The translations under genes were made by a program, and so were the position numbers. 24,777 bases of DNA from Thermococcaceae archaeon. Its GTDB lineage: Archaea; Methanobacteriota_B; Thermococci; Thermococcales; Thermococcaceae. The stretch is from positions 1-24,777 of the forward strand of contig JAMOPD010000422.1 of NCBI GenBank assembly GCA_027064745.1. The letters are read 5' to 3'. Position 1 is the stretch's first letter. Each line of letters opens with the position of its first letter. Under the pieces are notes generated by a model, which saw nothing but the letters and a program-made list of their open reading frames with translations, was not told the origin of the DNA and searched no databases. Below are positions 1-9,246 of the stretch, piece after piece.

Positions 1-3000
1 GCAGTGATTGCACTAGCAGCAATATCCCCCACGATAGGGAACAACTTTAAAGTTTCTGTAAATATCTTATCTCCCTTTGTAAACTCCTCCATCATCTCTT
101 TAGACCCTTCTCTTCGTGCAAGGTTATACAAGAATCTAAGTCCAACCCCATATGTAAGAATAGATCTTACCGCAGCACCCTTTGATATATCACCTCGCAT
201 TGCAGATCGCACATCATTAATCATCGTTCTAGCTTGACTCGCAAGTGAGGTCTTAAACGTACCCATCACCTGCCCCACAACAGAATCAGCCTTAAACCTA
301 GGGTTATACATCGATGACCTATCTTGCTGAACCCTGAATCCAAAGTCCAAAGCTTTTGCAAAAGCCCACTTTTCAGCATACGCATCACTTTTCCCCTCAC
401 TCTTATACTTAGCCTTTAACCCCTCATACACTGGCATAGTTGCGCCAAGGAATCCAACTATATCACCACGCATAAACATCGTTGCCTTTCCACGAACAAT
501 ATCACCAGTCGTTTTGTCAACACTAAACTTATCAGACAAGTATAACGAATGTTCCATTGCAGACCCCTGAGTCATTCTATCCTTTATCAAGATGTTATCC
601 ATGAACTTCCTCTTTGTCTTTTTAAAGTTTTTCTTTGCGTTTTTCATTCCTACGGCTAACTCTTTCGCACTCAGTCCATTATATGCAAGAGCTGCTCCAG
701 CGGAGGTTGTTTGCCCCAAAGAGGACATTATATTTGCATTCATCGTAGCCCCTACATACCTTTTTTGGATACCAAGAGCAACGTTTGAAATCTTCCCATG
801 ATCCCTTCGAACATCTCCACGAATCAAGTCATCTATCCCATTCCTAAACGCAGTCAAAGCCCCCGCCTTACCCTTTTGTTTCATTGCCGCAGCAACCTCT
901 GGATTATACGCTATGGACTTCAAATCCTTAGCAAATTCTGTATTGGCAGCGTAATTAGCAGCTCTCTTCCCAGCCACTATCGCCTCAGTATGCAAATCAT
1001 ACAATTTTAACGGAGACCTATCTCCTGTCAGAGCCTTTACTGTATTTGGAGTGGTAACTAAAGAGCCAGCCATACCCTCACCATCTAACATGTTTATATC
1101 CTCCACATTGCTTGAACTTTTTTGTTTCGCGATTCTTAAATACCCTTCCCTATCAGCAAGTGTCTTCCCAGTATCTCTTTCATACTGCTCAAGGATCACA
1201 TCACGAATAGGCTTAAAGATCTTCTCAGAAGCAGTCTCCCCATATTTCTTTGCCCTATCAGATATTACATTTTCAACCTTTTTCCAATCAGCATCTGTTA
1301 TCTTATTAGCATTCTTTAGGTGATCTTGAATAGTTGGATCTTTACTCACATGCAACCCCCACAAAGTAGCTAGTTTCATCTGGCTTACATCATACTCAAT
1401 ACCGCCCAATTTTATTTTCATATTAACCTTTTTGTCTTGTTTTAGGGCTTTCTCAACCTCACCTTTTGTTTTAAAGTTGCCAGCTTCCTTGTATGTATTA
1501 TACGCATTCGCATATGTATCAGCCTCAATTTTAAGTTGCTTTTCCCTTGCATTGTTAAACTCATATGCAATCTTGTCATAAAGATGCCCCTCTCCAACCG
1601 CCTTTTGAAATGAAGACAACGCTCCACCATACATATCTTCCGTAGCAGAGAAAAAGTCCTGAACTTTCCCAAGTGACCGTTTTACAGCATTCTTCCCCAC
1701 TCTTTTCTTTGGATCAACATTCCCAGTAAGAACACCCTTGTTTAATTCCTCTCCACGAAGAGTTCTCTCAATAGTCTCCTCAGCAAGAGCCTTCCTCCTT
1801 TTTCTCTTTGCCTCAACCTCATCTCTCATCATGCTCCGCCCATTCTTGTATATGTATTCTAACTCTTTAAATGCCTGTTTCATAGCCCTTGACCCGGCCT
1901 TTTCCCCATATCCAGTAGCTCTGATTATTGCCATTTTATCATACACCTCTCCAGGGATATCCTCATTGTTGTCCCTATACGGAGCAAGTAGCTCGTCAAT
2001 CTCACCAGCGATCTCAATCTCACTCCTGCCCTTTGCCTTGAATCTCTCCCTTGCTTCATCTAAAAGCTTTTGAGATTCTATTGGCATCTTTTTTTCAAGC
2101 ATTCCACTTTGAGATTTTTTCTGTTTACTTAAGTCAAGAATCTTCCCTATTTTATCATAATACACATTAGTCTCATATTTCTCAGCCACAGCATCTATCT
2201 TATCTAAAGCTTTTTTCACACTCTTGTAATTGCTTGCATCTTTTAAATCCGTAAGTTGAGAAACCCGCCCCCTCTCAGATCTTGGGAGCTTAGTCATTAA
2301 ATAATTCTTAATTTGCTGTCTATTGTAAGCTGCAGCTTTTGCTTTGTCTTTTAAAGACATTATTTTCTTATTTTTTTTATCTAATCGAACATCAGCCTTT
2401 AATTTATCTTTAACCCTTTGACTAAAAGCCTTCGCTTTGATCTTTTCAATTTTTGTTGGGATGTGCGTATTTATTATCTTATCAGCTATCTTTCGCCCAT
2501 ATATACCACCACGCCGAGTAGCATTGTTCTCAGTTGGCACAACATCCTTAAATAAGTCAACCCCCTGTGCGGAGAGTTCTGTATCAAGCCTTTCCATAAT
2601 TGCGTCATGCAAATCGGCTTCTCTTGGCGTAAACTTTTCATCTGTCCCCAACTTCTCGGCATACGAATCGAACAATTTCTTTCTTCTAAGCCTAGGCTCA
2701 ACCCATTGTGGGAACATGCTTGGAGTTCTGTGCCATTGCAAATCATAGCTGCCTTCTATGGGAGTTGCAAACCTAGACCCTGCCTCCGCAGCGTCAAGTA
2801 CGGACCACATATTTGCTGCTGCCTCCATAACCGCATCGCTATCTTTCCCATATGTTTCAGTTATAAAGTCTTCATCCCACATCTTCCTTTTGAATGTATC
2901 CCTTTTAGCCTGAGCGAGAGCAGCCTCTTTTTCAGCGGTCTTCACATCCCTTGCCGTAGTCTCGTCAAAAGTCCCAGGGGGAGTAACCGTTGGAGCATTT

Positions 3001-4307
3001 TCACTGATCGGAGCAGGGAAGTCAATCCCAGGAGTCCCTTTATTAAGCCCCTTTAACCCAGCCATTTTCTCCTTGTCCATGAGGTCCATGTCTTTCATGG
3101 ATGACAGTAACCGCTTGTCAAGTTCAGAGACGGCTTTAAGAGCCGTATCTGGATCTACACCACCCTCTACCATCTTTTCAACCATATTTAATTTAGACTT
3201 ATGATGAGCAGCCTGATATATACCATTTGCACCACTACCAAATATAAAAGTCATTATAGCAGTCTTGATATAATCATCCCTTGTTGGCATTGGCTTACCT
3301 ATGGATACATAATCTATCGCACCATCGACTCCTTGTTGCACCAATTCCTCAGTCGTCTCTCCAGCACCCCCAATCGCCATCCTTAAGGGGACACTTAAAG
3401 CTTTTGGCAGTTCCCCAACGTGTGACATTATTCTATTTGAAATCTTACCCATAGCACCTTTTTCCATAACCCCCTCAACACCAATTTTGTTTGCATAAAA
3501 GTTCAGCACACCATGCAGTGCCCCAGTCAATGCAGCCTGCCCTTTCCCTTTCCCTGCATCCTTAACCTCCATATATGAATTACCAGCCGCTATGGCAGAT
3601 TGTGCAGCATTCATCTTCATAACATTCCCAGCACCCCCAGCGAATAGTTGCAACATATTAAGTCCAGTATCTGTAAATTCTGCAGCAATCTGGGCAGTCT
3701 TACTATCATTAACTCCAAGGTTTTCGTTAACAATCGCAGCCCCCTCTCTCATGTCATTTGCATAGCTATGAAGCCATTTTTGAATCCCCTCCGTGTGCCC
3801 CTTTAAAGGTTTCAGTCCTAAAATCACTGCGTCGTCAGACAAATCAACCGCACTGGCAAGAGTGTCCGTCATCCCAGCAAGCGTTCCATAAACAGATGAC
3901 GTCACACCCCCTTTAACTCCAGCAGCCACATCTTTCCCCACCTCCGCAGCCTCTGTCCCATACGTATAAGCCTTATTTACCGCAGACCTTGCAATCCCAG
4001 GAGCCTCGCTAAGGGTATCTCCACCCATGAAACCCCTCTCCTTTGGCTTATTCCAGGACTTCGCAGCTTCTTTTGCCATGAACTCAGCTTCACGCTTCTT
4101 TCTTCTTTCCGTGTTCATCTTCTCTCTAGCTTCACGCTCCCTCCTCTTTCTCGCAGCCTCAAGCTCAGCTTGCTTACGCCTCTCCTCAGCACGCCTGTTT
4201 ACCGACTCCAGAGTCCTAGCTCTAGCTTCCTTGCTTTTTACAGCATCATACGCACCTGCCGCAACCTTCCCAGTAAGCCTAGTCAAAGGCGTGTTTAAAA
4301 ATCCCAT
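1..4307 (-). CDS. Giant helical virion (ejection/internal) protein, 3' end outside window
   Basis: At least 1435 codons are open from the ATG at 4307 (MGFLNTPLTRLTGKVAAGAY) to the window edge with no stop, so the C-terminus is missing. The start lies one base past the stop of the upstream CHAP-domain gene. Residues about 19-74 are a highly charged Arg/Lys/Glu coiled-coil-like stretch. Residues about 200-365 contain Gly/Ala-rich hydrophobic helices, and residues about 560-1000 are Lys/Glu-rich helix. Residues about 1090-1430 resemble the large-polyvalent-protein-associated type of domain (LPD38-like) found near the C-terminus of very large phage virion proteins; this is recognition by eye, not a search. 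No catalytic domain was recognised in the visible part. Size, position after the adaptor, stabilisation protein and hydrolase, and helical composition fit an internal virion protein ejected with the DNA. Being a phage structural protein is fairly certain; the role is inferred. Confidence 0.8.
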   Translation of the reverse strand, partial: MGFLNTPLTRLTGKVAAGAYDAVKSKEARARTLESVNRRAEERRKQAELEAARKRREREAREKMNTERRKKREAEFMAKEAAKSWNKPKERGFMGGDTLSEAPGIARSAVNKAYTYGTEAAEVGKDVAAGVKGGVTSSVYGTLAGMTDTLASAVDLSDDAVILGLKPLKGHTEGIQKWLHSYANDMREGAAIVNENLGVNDSKTAQIAAEFTDTGLNMLQLFAGGAGNVMKMNAAQSAIAAGNSYMEVKDAGKGKGQAALTGALHGVLNFYANKIGVEGVMEKGAMGKISNRIMSHVGELPKALSVPLRMAIGGAGETTEELVQQGVDGAIDYVSIGKPMPTRDDYIKTAIMTFIFGSGANGIYQAAHHKSKLNMVEKMVEGGVDPDTALKAVSELDKRLLSSMKDMDLMDKEKMAGLKGLNKGTPGIDFPAPISENAPTVTPPGTFDETTARDVKTAEKEAALAQAKRDTFKRKMWDEDFITETYGKDSDAVMEAAANMWSVLDAAEAGSRFATPIEGSYDLQWHRTPSMFPQWVEPRLRRKKLFDSYAEKLGTDEKFTPREADLHDAIMERLDTELSAQGVDLFKDVVPTENNATRRGGIYGRKIADKIINTHIPTKIEKIKAKAFSQRVKDKLKADVRLDKKNKKIMSLKDKAKAAAYNRQQIKNYLMTKLPRSERGRVSQLTDLKDASNYKSVKKALDKIDAVAEKYETNVYYDKIGKILDLSKQKKSQSGMLEKKMPIESQKLLDEARERFKAKGRSEIEIAGEIDELLAPYRDNNEDIPGEVYDKMAIIRATGYGEKAGSRAMKQAFKELEYIYKNGRSMMRDEVEAKRKRRKALAEETIERTLRGEELNKGVLTGNVDPKKRVGKNAVKRSLGKVQDFFSATEDMYGGALSSFQKAVGEGHLYDKIAYEFNNAREKQLKIEADTYANAYNTYKEAGNFKTKGEVEKALKQDKKVNMKIKLGGIEYDVSQMKLATLWGLHVSKDPTIQDHLKNANKITDADWKKVENVISDRAKKYGETASEKIFKPIRDVILEQYERDTGKTLADREGYLRIAKQKSSSNVEDINMLDGEGMAGSLVTTPNTVKALTGDRSPLKLYDLHTEAIVAGKRAANYAANTEFAKDLKSIAYNPEVAAAMKQKGKAGALTAFRNGIDDLIRGDVRRDHGKISNVALGIQKRYVGATMNANIMSSLGQTTSAGAALAYNGLSAKELAVGMKNAKKNFKKTKRKFMDNILIKDRMTQGSAMEHSLYLSDKFSVDKTTGDIVRGKATMFMRGDIVGFLGATMPVYEGLKAKYKSEGKSDAYAEKWAFAKALDFGFRVQQDRSSMYNPRFKADSVVGQVMGTFKTSLASQARTMINDVRSAMRGDISKGAAVRSILTYGVGLRFLYNLARREGSKEMMEEFTKGDKIFTETLKLFPIVGDIAASAIT

Positions 4308-4308
4308 A

Positions 4309-7236
4309 TTATTTCATGTTATCTAAAATATCATCTATCTCAGTATCAAAACCACCTCCAGTCCCTGTGGCACCAGTCTCTAATCCAGCAAAATCGTCAC
4401 CCTTATTCTTCTTCTCCTCCTCAAGTTCACGGATGCTCTTATCTGTATAATTCAATGTATTTGTAAATCCCAAGTTATATCCAGCATCAAGCCCAGAATT
4501 TCCACTATTTAAGTTATATGTAGGTTTCTCATTGATCCGATCATTGAACGCAGTCAATATTGCAGACTGGTACTCCTGGCTCTTTCCCTTTATCGAATCC
4601 TTTAACTCAGCCTTGGCTTTTGCGATCGTACTAACCCTTGCTCTTTCTACATACTCGTCAAGCCGACTATTCTGTGATGTCGTAACCATAGCTTGGAACT
4701 CTGGCTTTAAAGGTTGTTTCCCATATCCTCTAATCTTTGGACTGTCCAATGGAACCCACCTATCTGTCCGTATTTTCTCACCCCCTGGGTAATTACTTTC
4801 TAACAGTCGCATAGACATAACCCCTTTGTGCATTTTTGTCTCAAGAATAGACGCTATATGTCCATACTGCGTTCCCTCATCAAATACCACCAAGTTTCCA
4901 GCTACAGGTTGGGCTTCTGGTTGAGTCATAGTGTTTATCTTGCTTTGTAAAGAATCCCCCATCATTGGGATGTCATATATCTGGTGCATAAACGATCCGC
5001 ACTGTCCACCATATGCACCTGGGGTAAACGATGCCCCTAAAGCACCTCCTATTGTACTATACGTATCACCATTTATGAATGAGTTAATCTCCCTTTGAGA
5101 TTGAACTTCCTTAACACTTGCTTGCATTTGTTTAGAATTAAGTCCAGACAAACTTCCTGGCTTTAAATTCAACAATTGCTCAATATCTCCTGGATTTCCA
5201 CCCATATCAATCATGTCAAACGCAGTCCTGTATGAATCTTGAGTTACGTCATGTGCATACTTCATCATGTCCATTGATCTATCATTGGCAGCCTCAATCG
5301 CCTTAAACGTCTTCACCCCAGTGTTATACACCTCTCCTTTGTCATTTACTCCATATACACTTCCTGTCAACCCACTTAATTTATAAGCCTGATCAACCAG
5401 ATCCTGAGTCTTCTGATATGAGAACTCAGCTTCTCTTTGAGCCCTGTCTTTTTTCTCCTTATCCAACTTCATCATATTGTCGGTAAACTCACTCATTGCC
5501 GCAGCCTTTAATCCACGCTTTTCAATCCCAGAGGAGATCAGCTCTTTGTTTATTGCCGTTATCTTATCCGTACTTACCTGTAAAGCATTATCCTTCTTAG
5601 TTTCAATATCCATTCCTATCTTTGTGATATTGTTTGCATAATCGGTCATTAGACGTCTTGACTCCAAGTTTAACTTAGCGATCCCCCGCATGTGCTCATT
5701 CTCAGCCATTTGCAACCTCATATCCGCTGCATTGATCTGGATTGCCATACTTGAAAGCCCTGCACTTGAATCTTGCATTTTAGTAGCATACAATTTTGCT
5801 TTTAGATATCCCTCTAAACGACCACGTTTCTCACGTTCTTGACCCATTACGAGGTTGTATTGTTTATTTTGATAGTCCTTCTCAGCGGCAATATCTTCCA
5901 TTACGAAGTCCGTATTCTGTTTGTATATTTTAGCGGATAATTGCTCTGCACTTGTTGGGACCATATCTTTCCCATCTATAATTGCATTCAGCCCAATTAA
6001 ATCATCTTTATATGTACCTATTGCATCCTCATATGAGTTCATTATCGTAAGCTTCTGCCCCTGCAAAAAGTTATCCATTGTAGGATCATTTGCCAAATCT
6101 ATCTGTTGCTGAGTCATAAGCACCTGTAACGCCTCTGCTGAGGATAAATCATTAAGGTTAAACCCTGCATCAGATAGTGTGGTAACTAGCGACTGTGGGC
6201 TAACCTGTCCGATACTCACTGCAGCCTGATCAATCAGTTGACTAGTCGGTACTTCAATATCTGGATTCGTGTTTACATCTACTGCCCCCTGTGATGGTGG
6301 AGCAGCCCTATCTGCAGCAGACGGTTGCCCCTCTGTCATTGCAGCAGCTGCGTCTTGCATTTCTTTGTACTCATCAGCCGTTAAGTTTGACTTTCCTGAC
6401 GCGTTTATAAGCCCATTTAAAGCTTCTTCATACGTCTTAGGAGCTCCTGTTGACTGAGGCTGTGCTTGCTGAATTTGTGTGTCATCAAACTGTATAGCAC
6501 CCCCACTTTTTGGATCAGACGGCGTTCCTATATCTTGACCACCCACCTGACTACCCGTTTGACTACCCGAAGTATACTTCTCCAATATGCTCTCAAAGTC
6601 CACACTCTCATTATTATCCACCGCCTCTTGTAGATCCTTCATCAGGTCTGGGGCGTTGAAATCTATCTCCTTACCTTGTTGTGCCATTGCCATAATCGCC
6701 TTATCAAATTGAGATCCTTGTGCTTGGACAACACCTTTTATATCGTTATACGCCCTTTCGTATGATTTTACACTCTTGTTTAGCTTGTCCGTATACCCCT
6801 TTACAGCACGATTTGTCGTGCTTAATAAGCGGCTGTAAGATTTTAAGGCATCCTTGTCTGGAGCAGATAATGACCAGTTCGTCATTCTTTGGTCTGGCTC
6901 AATAGGAGAAGTTAAACTCCCCTTCCCATTATCAAATTTGATTCGCCCACCACTCTTAGGAGCATCTGGCGTTCCTATATTATTAACCCACGAATCATCT
7001 TGTGATGGTCCTGAGGCTATATTATTTGCAAGATTGCTGCCAAAATTGTCAACAGAATCAGCATCTCCCGCTATTTGATTAAGCGTACTCCCGAATGTAA
7101 GTCCATGATTCCCGCTATTTGGGACACTGCCATTGTTTTTAACGTACGCATTATAATTTTCTTGTGTGAATTTCTTCCCACTAGCTTCTATCGCTTTCCT
7201 TGCCGCTCGCCTGTATTTTAGATCTCCTGTTGCCAT
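4309..7236 (-). CDS. Virion-associated CHAP-domain peptidoglycan hydrolase, 975 aa
   Basis: This long, mostly helical protein carries a CHAP (NlpC/P60-like amidase/endopeptidase) domain at residues about 725-840. The nucleophile Cys746 lies in GGQCGSFMHQ, His793 in QYGHIASILE, and the third acidic/amide position in LLESNYPGG (Glu813/Asn815); AGNLVVFD at about 779-786 is the usual strand before the His. The N-terminal 330 residues are low-complexity (Gln/Ser/Gly/Asp), with a duplicated motif, IGTP.PKSGG.I.FD, at residues about 87-102 and 236-251. Residues about 400-720 look like long coiled-coil helix. A hydrolase embedded in a large protein between fibre and giant ejection protein suggests a particle-borne enzyme that opens peptidoglycan during DNA entry, not the lysis endolysin, although no other endolysin is visible here. 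The start is preceded by an A/T-rich leader without Shine-Dalgarno. CHAP call strong; entry role inferred. Confidence 0.85.
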   Translation of the reverse strand: MATGDLKYRRAARKAIEASGKKFTQENYNAYVKNNGSVPNSGNHGLTFGSTLNQIAGDADSVDNFGSNLANNIASGPSQDDSWVNNIGTPDAPKSGGRIKFDNGKGSLTSPIEPDQRMTNWSLSAPDKDALKSYSRLLSTTNRAVKGYTDKLNKSVKSYERAYNDIKGVVQAQGSQFDKAIMAMAQQGKEIDFNAPDLMKDLQEAVDNNESVDFESILEKYTSGSQTGSQVGGQDIGTPSDPKSGGAIQFDDTQIQQAQPQSTGAPKTYEEALNGLINASGKSNLTADEYKEMQDAAAAMTEGQPSAADRAAPPSQGAVDVNTNPDIEVPTSQLIDQAAVSIGQVSPQSLVTTLSDAGFNLNDLSSAEALQVLMTQQQIDLANDPTMDNFLQGQKLTIMNSYEDAIGTYKDDLIGLNAIIDGKDMVPTSAEQLSAKIYKQNTDFVMEDIAAEKDYQNKQYNLVMGQEREKRGRLEGYLKAKLYATKMQDSSAGLSSMAIQINAADMRLQMAENEHMRGIAKLNLESRRLMTDYANNITKIGMDIETKKDNALQVSTDKITAINKELISSGIEKRGLKAAAMSEFTDNMMKLDKEKKDRAQREAEFSYQKTQDLVDQAYKLSGLTGSVYGVNDKGEVYNTGVKTFKAIEAANDRSMDMMKYAHDVTQDSYRTAFDMIDMGGNPGDIEQLLNLKPGSLSGLNSKQMQASVKEVQSQREINSFINGDTYSTIGGALGASFTPGAYGGQCGSFMHQIYDIPMMGDSLQSKINTMTQPEAQPVAGNLVVFDEGTQYGHIASILETKMHKGVMSMRLLESNYPGGEKIRTDRWVPLDSPKIRGYGKQPLKPEFQAMVTTSQNSRLDEYVERARVSTIAKAKAELKDSIKGKSQEYQSAILTAFNDRINEKPTYNLNSGNSGLDAGYNLGFTNTLNYTDKSIRELEEEKKNKGDDFAGLETGATGTGGGFDTEIDDILDNMK

Positions 7237-7255
7237 AATATTTTAAGTTAAATTT

Positions 7256-9244
7256 TTATCCTATATAAATACTGCTTGAAGACACAGCACGCCCAACCTC
7301 CACATCCCCAGATCCTGCAATTGCACCATCTGCACCTACGTAGTATTTTTGACCAACAGAAAGTCCTGCAAAGGAATCTTGTTGTCCAACCGTCTTAAAA
7401 CTAATCTCATCCCATGTAATTACATCACTAACACTAAACCCATCAAAAAAATTTGTTATAGCATTTGTATTATCACTCTTATATACAAAACCTGCATTTA
7501 AATACCCTGTGCCATAAATTTTAATAGTCAAATCTCCAATACTGCCCGACCATGTAGCACCACTATCAGCTGACGTTTTTGCACTGCCACCAGCATAAAC
7601 ATCTGAATCTTTATATAAAACAGAGTAATAATTTACTGAATCAACAGTCCCCCCAGCTTTTAATACAATTATATATTTTTCGCCAACCGTTAATTCACTT
7701 GAGAACACGCTATACATAACCCCATCATCATAAAGCACTTCTTTTGTTTCTAAAACGCTCCCTGTTGGATTTTCATTTGCATCTGCCAAAAACAATTCCA
7801 TGACTGGTAAAGAGGGGTTCCCCACAACAGACCCAGCAACCTCAACCATCCCAAGTGTTTTCATTTTTAGTGGTGTGAAGCTTTGCATTACTCTTTTAAT
7901 ACTTGAATCTAAATTATAAAGAGTACTTTGTTGTGATTGAATGATACTCTTACAATCGTAAAGTCCCATATAAAAAACAATGTCATTTTCACTGTCATTC
8001 CATTTACCACCAGGATAGACATCAGAGCCTGCTAATTGTATATAGTTTGACTGTGTTCCAGCCCCATTTGTAAATGAAAATGTAAACCTAGTGCCACTAG
8101 GTAGTCCCGTACTTACGTGGTGTTGAACAGAGAAACCTTGAACACCTGGAAACTCTTTTTCATAAAACATATTCCCACTAGTTCCTACCCCCTCATACCC
8201 CCTTATCCATAAAGTTTTAACTGGTGCATTTGAATTCCTAAATTTAAATATAAAATAACCAAATCTCTGAATATCAGTTTTAGTAAAAGTTTGATACCCA
8301 AGAACAGAATCATTCTCTGTGTATGTTGTTTGATTGGTCGTGGATACATTGTAGTACCCCCCCCCTGAAACAAAAATAGATTTTGGAGTTGAAGACCCAT
8401 CAATAGGCTCCCCAGCCGTAGCACTAACGAACCCCAACCCACTATGAATATGTAATGCATCTGCATTTGACCCATCTGTTAATGCTTCAAAATCAGTCTT
8501 AGCATTTGAGTCAAAACCCACCTTGAAGCTTTCGTCTGCACCAGTATTCTCTTTTGTCACCATAAAATGATCATCTGCCGTCAATTTATCCTCAAGATAA
8601 TTAGCATTCGTATCACCACTAGATACTTGCACAGCACCTTTTGCCTTAACAATCCCAGCCGTTATGTCAATACCATCCCCAGCAGTTATTGACCCTGTAC
8701 CTCCACCCACATCAGTAGTAGAAATACCATCATTAGAAAAAACCCATTTGTCATTAACTTTATCATATCGAATGAAAGGTTTATTTGTATCTGCATTTTG
8801 TGCGTAAAATGTTATATCACTATCAGTCTCGTCTCCAAGCCTAAAGTCTTTTCCACCAGTCCCCTCATTTCCCCTAAGTATCTCATTTAAGATCTCAAGT
8901 GGGATATGGACATCTGCAATCCCTATTTCTTTACCGATCACATGCCTATTCCCAGTCGCTGAACCAAGAACATTCCCATATTTAAGCAAAGAACGCCCAT
9001 TAGTTGCAACCGTGATCTCAGTCACCCCATCCGTAGTTGTATGACTCTCAGCTAATATCATTTCAAACTTCTCATCATCCTTGTCTAAAGTGAAGATAAG
9101 CGTACCAGCTTGTGGCTCTCGTGCTACCCCTGTCTTTTTATCTGTAAATTCTGCGTATATAGTTGTAGAGTCTGTCTGAACATTCTCCCGAACTATCATA
9201 CCTACCAATCCTGTCTCTGTTGACTGTGGTTTTTGTAAACTCAT
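7256..9244 (-). CDS. Tail fibre / appendage protein with repeated beta modules, 662 aa
   Basis: This beta-rich, Gly/Ser/Thr-rich protein was recognised by composition and layout. Residues 1-125 look like a virion-attachment domain. Residues about 130-270 are fibre-like, with the short segment DALHIHSGLG. Residues about 450-580 form a module beginning MQSFTPLKMK and ending SGATWSGSIGDLTIKIYG, of the 'choice-of-anchor'/carbohydrate-binding jelly-roll style; a diverged partial copy may occupy about 322-427 (SDVYPGG compared with SDVYAGG). The C-terminal 35 residues (VGQKYYVGADGAI...VGRAVSSSSIYIG) match a common phage fibre terminus. The gene is two bases from the stop of the stabilisation-protein gene and precedes the CHAP protein. 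Receptor binding is probable but the ligand is unknown. A baseplate or head fibre would be the alternative. Confidence 0.7.
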   Translation of the reverse strand: MSLQKPQSTETGLVGMIVRENVQTDSTTIYAEFTDKKTGVAREPQAGTLIFTLDKDDEKFEMILAESHTTTDGVTEITVATNGRSLLKYGNVLGSATGNRHVIGKEIGIADVHIPLEILNEILRGNEGTGGKDFRLGDETDSDITFYAQNADTNKPFIRYDKVNDKWVFSNDGISTTDVGGGTGSITAGDGIDITAGIVKAKGAVQVSSGDTNANYLEDKLTADDHFMVTKENTGADESFKVGFDSNAKTDFEALTDGSNADALHIHSGLGFVSATAGEPIDGSSTPKSIFVSGGGYYNVSTTNQTTYTENDSVLGYQTFTKTDIQRFGYFIFKFRNSNAPVKTLWIRGYEGVGTSGNMFYEKEFPGVQGFSVQHHVSTGLPSGTRFTFSFTNGAGTQSNYIQLAGSDVYPGGKWNDSENDIVFYMGLYDCKSIIQSQQSTLYNLDSSIKRVMQSFTPLKMKTLGMVEVAGSVVGNPSLPVMELFLADANENPTGSVLETKEVLYDDGVMYSVFSSELTVGEKYIIVLKAGGTVDSVNYYSVLYKDSDVYAGGSAKTSADSGATWSGSIGDLTIKIYGTGYLNAGFVYKSDNTNAITNFFDGFSVSDVITWDEISFKTVGQQDSFAGLSVGQKYYVGADGAIAGSGDVEVGRAVSSSSIYIG

Positions 9245-9246
9245 TT

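Noticed and set aside
1738..3056. Several plus-strand ORFs of 100-150 codons inside the giant gene
   Set aside because: All lie antisense to a continuous reading frame of more than 1435 codons that translates to coherent helical protein.
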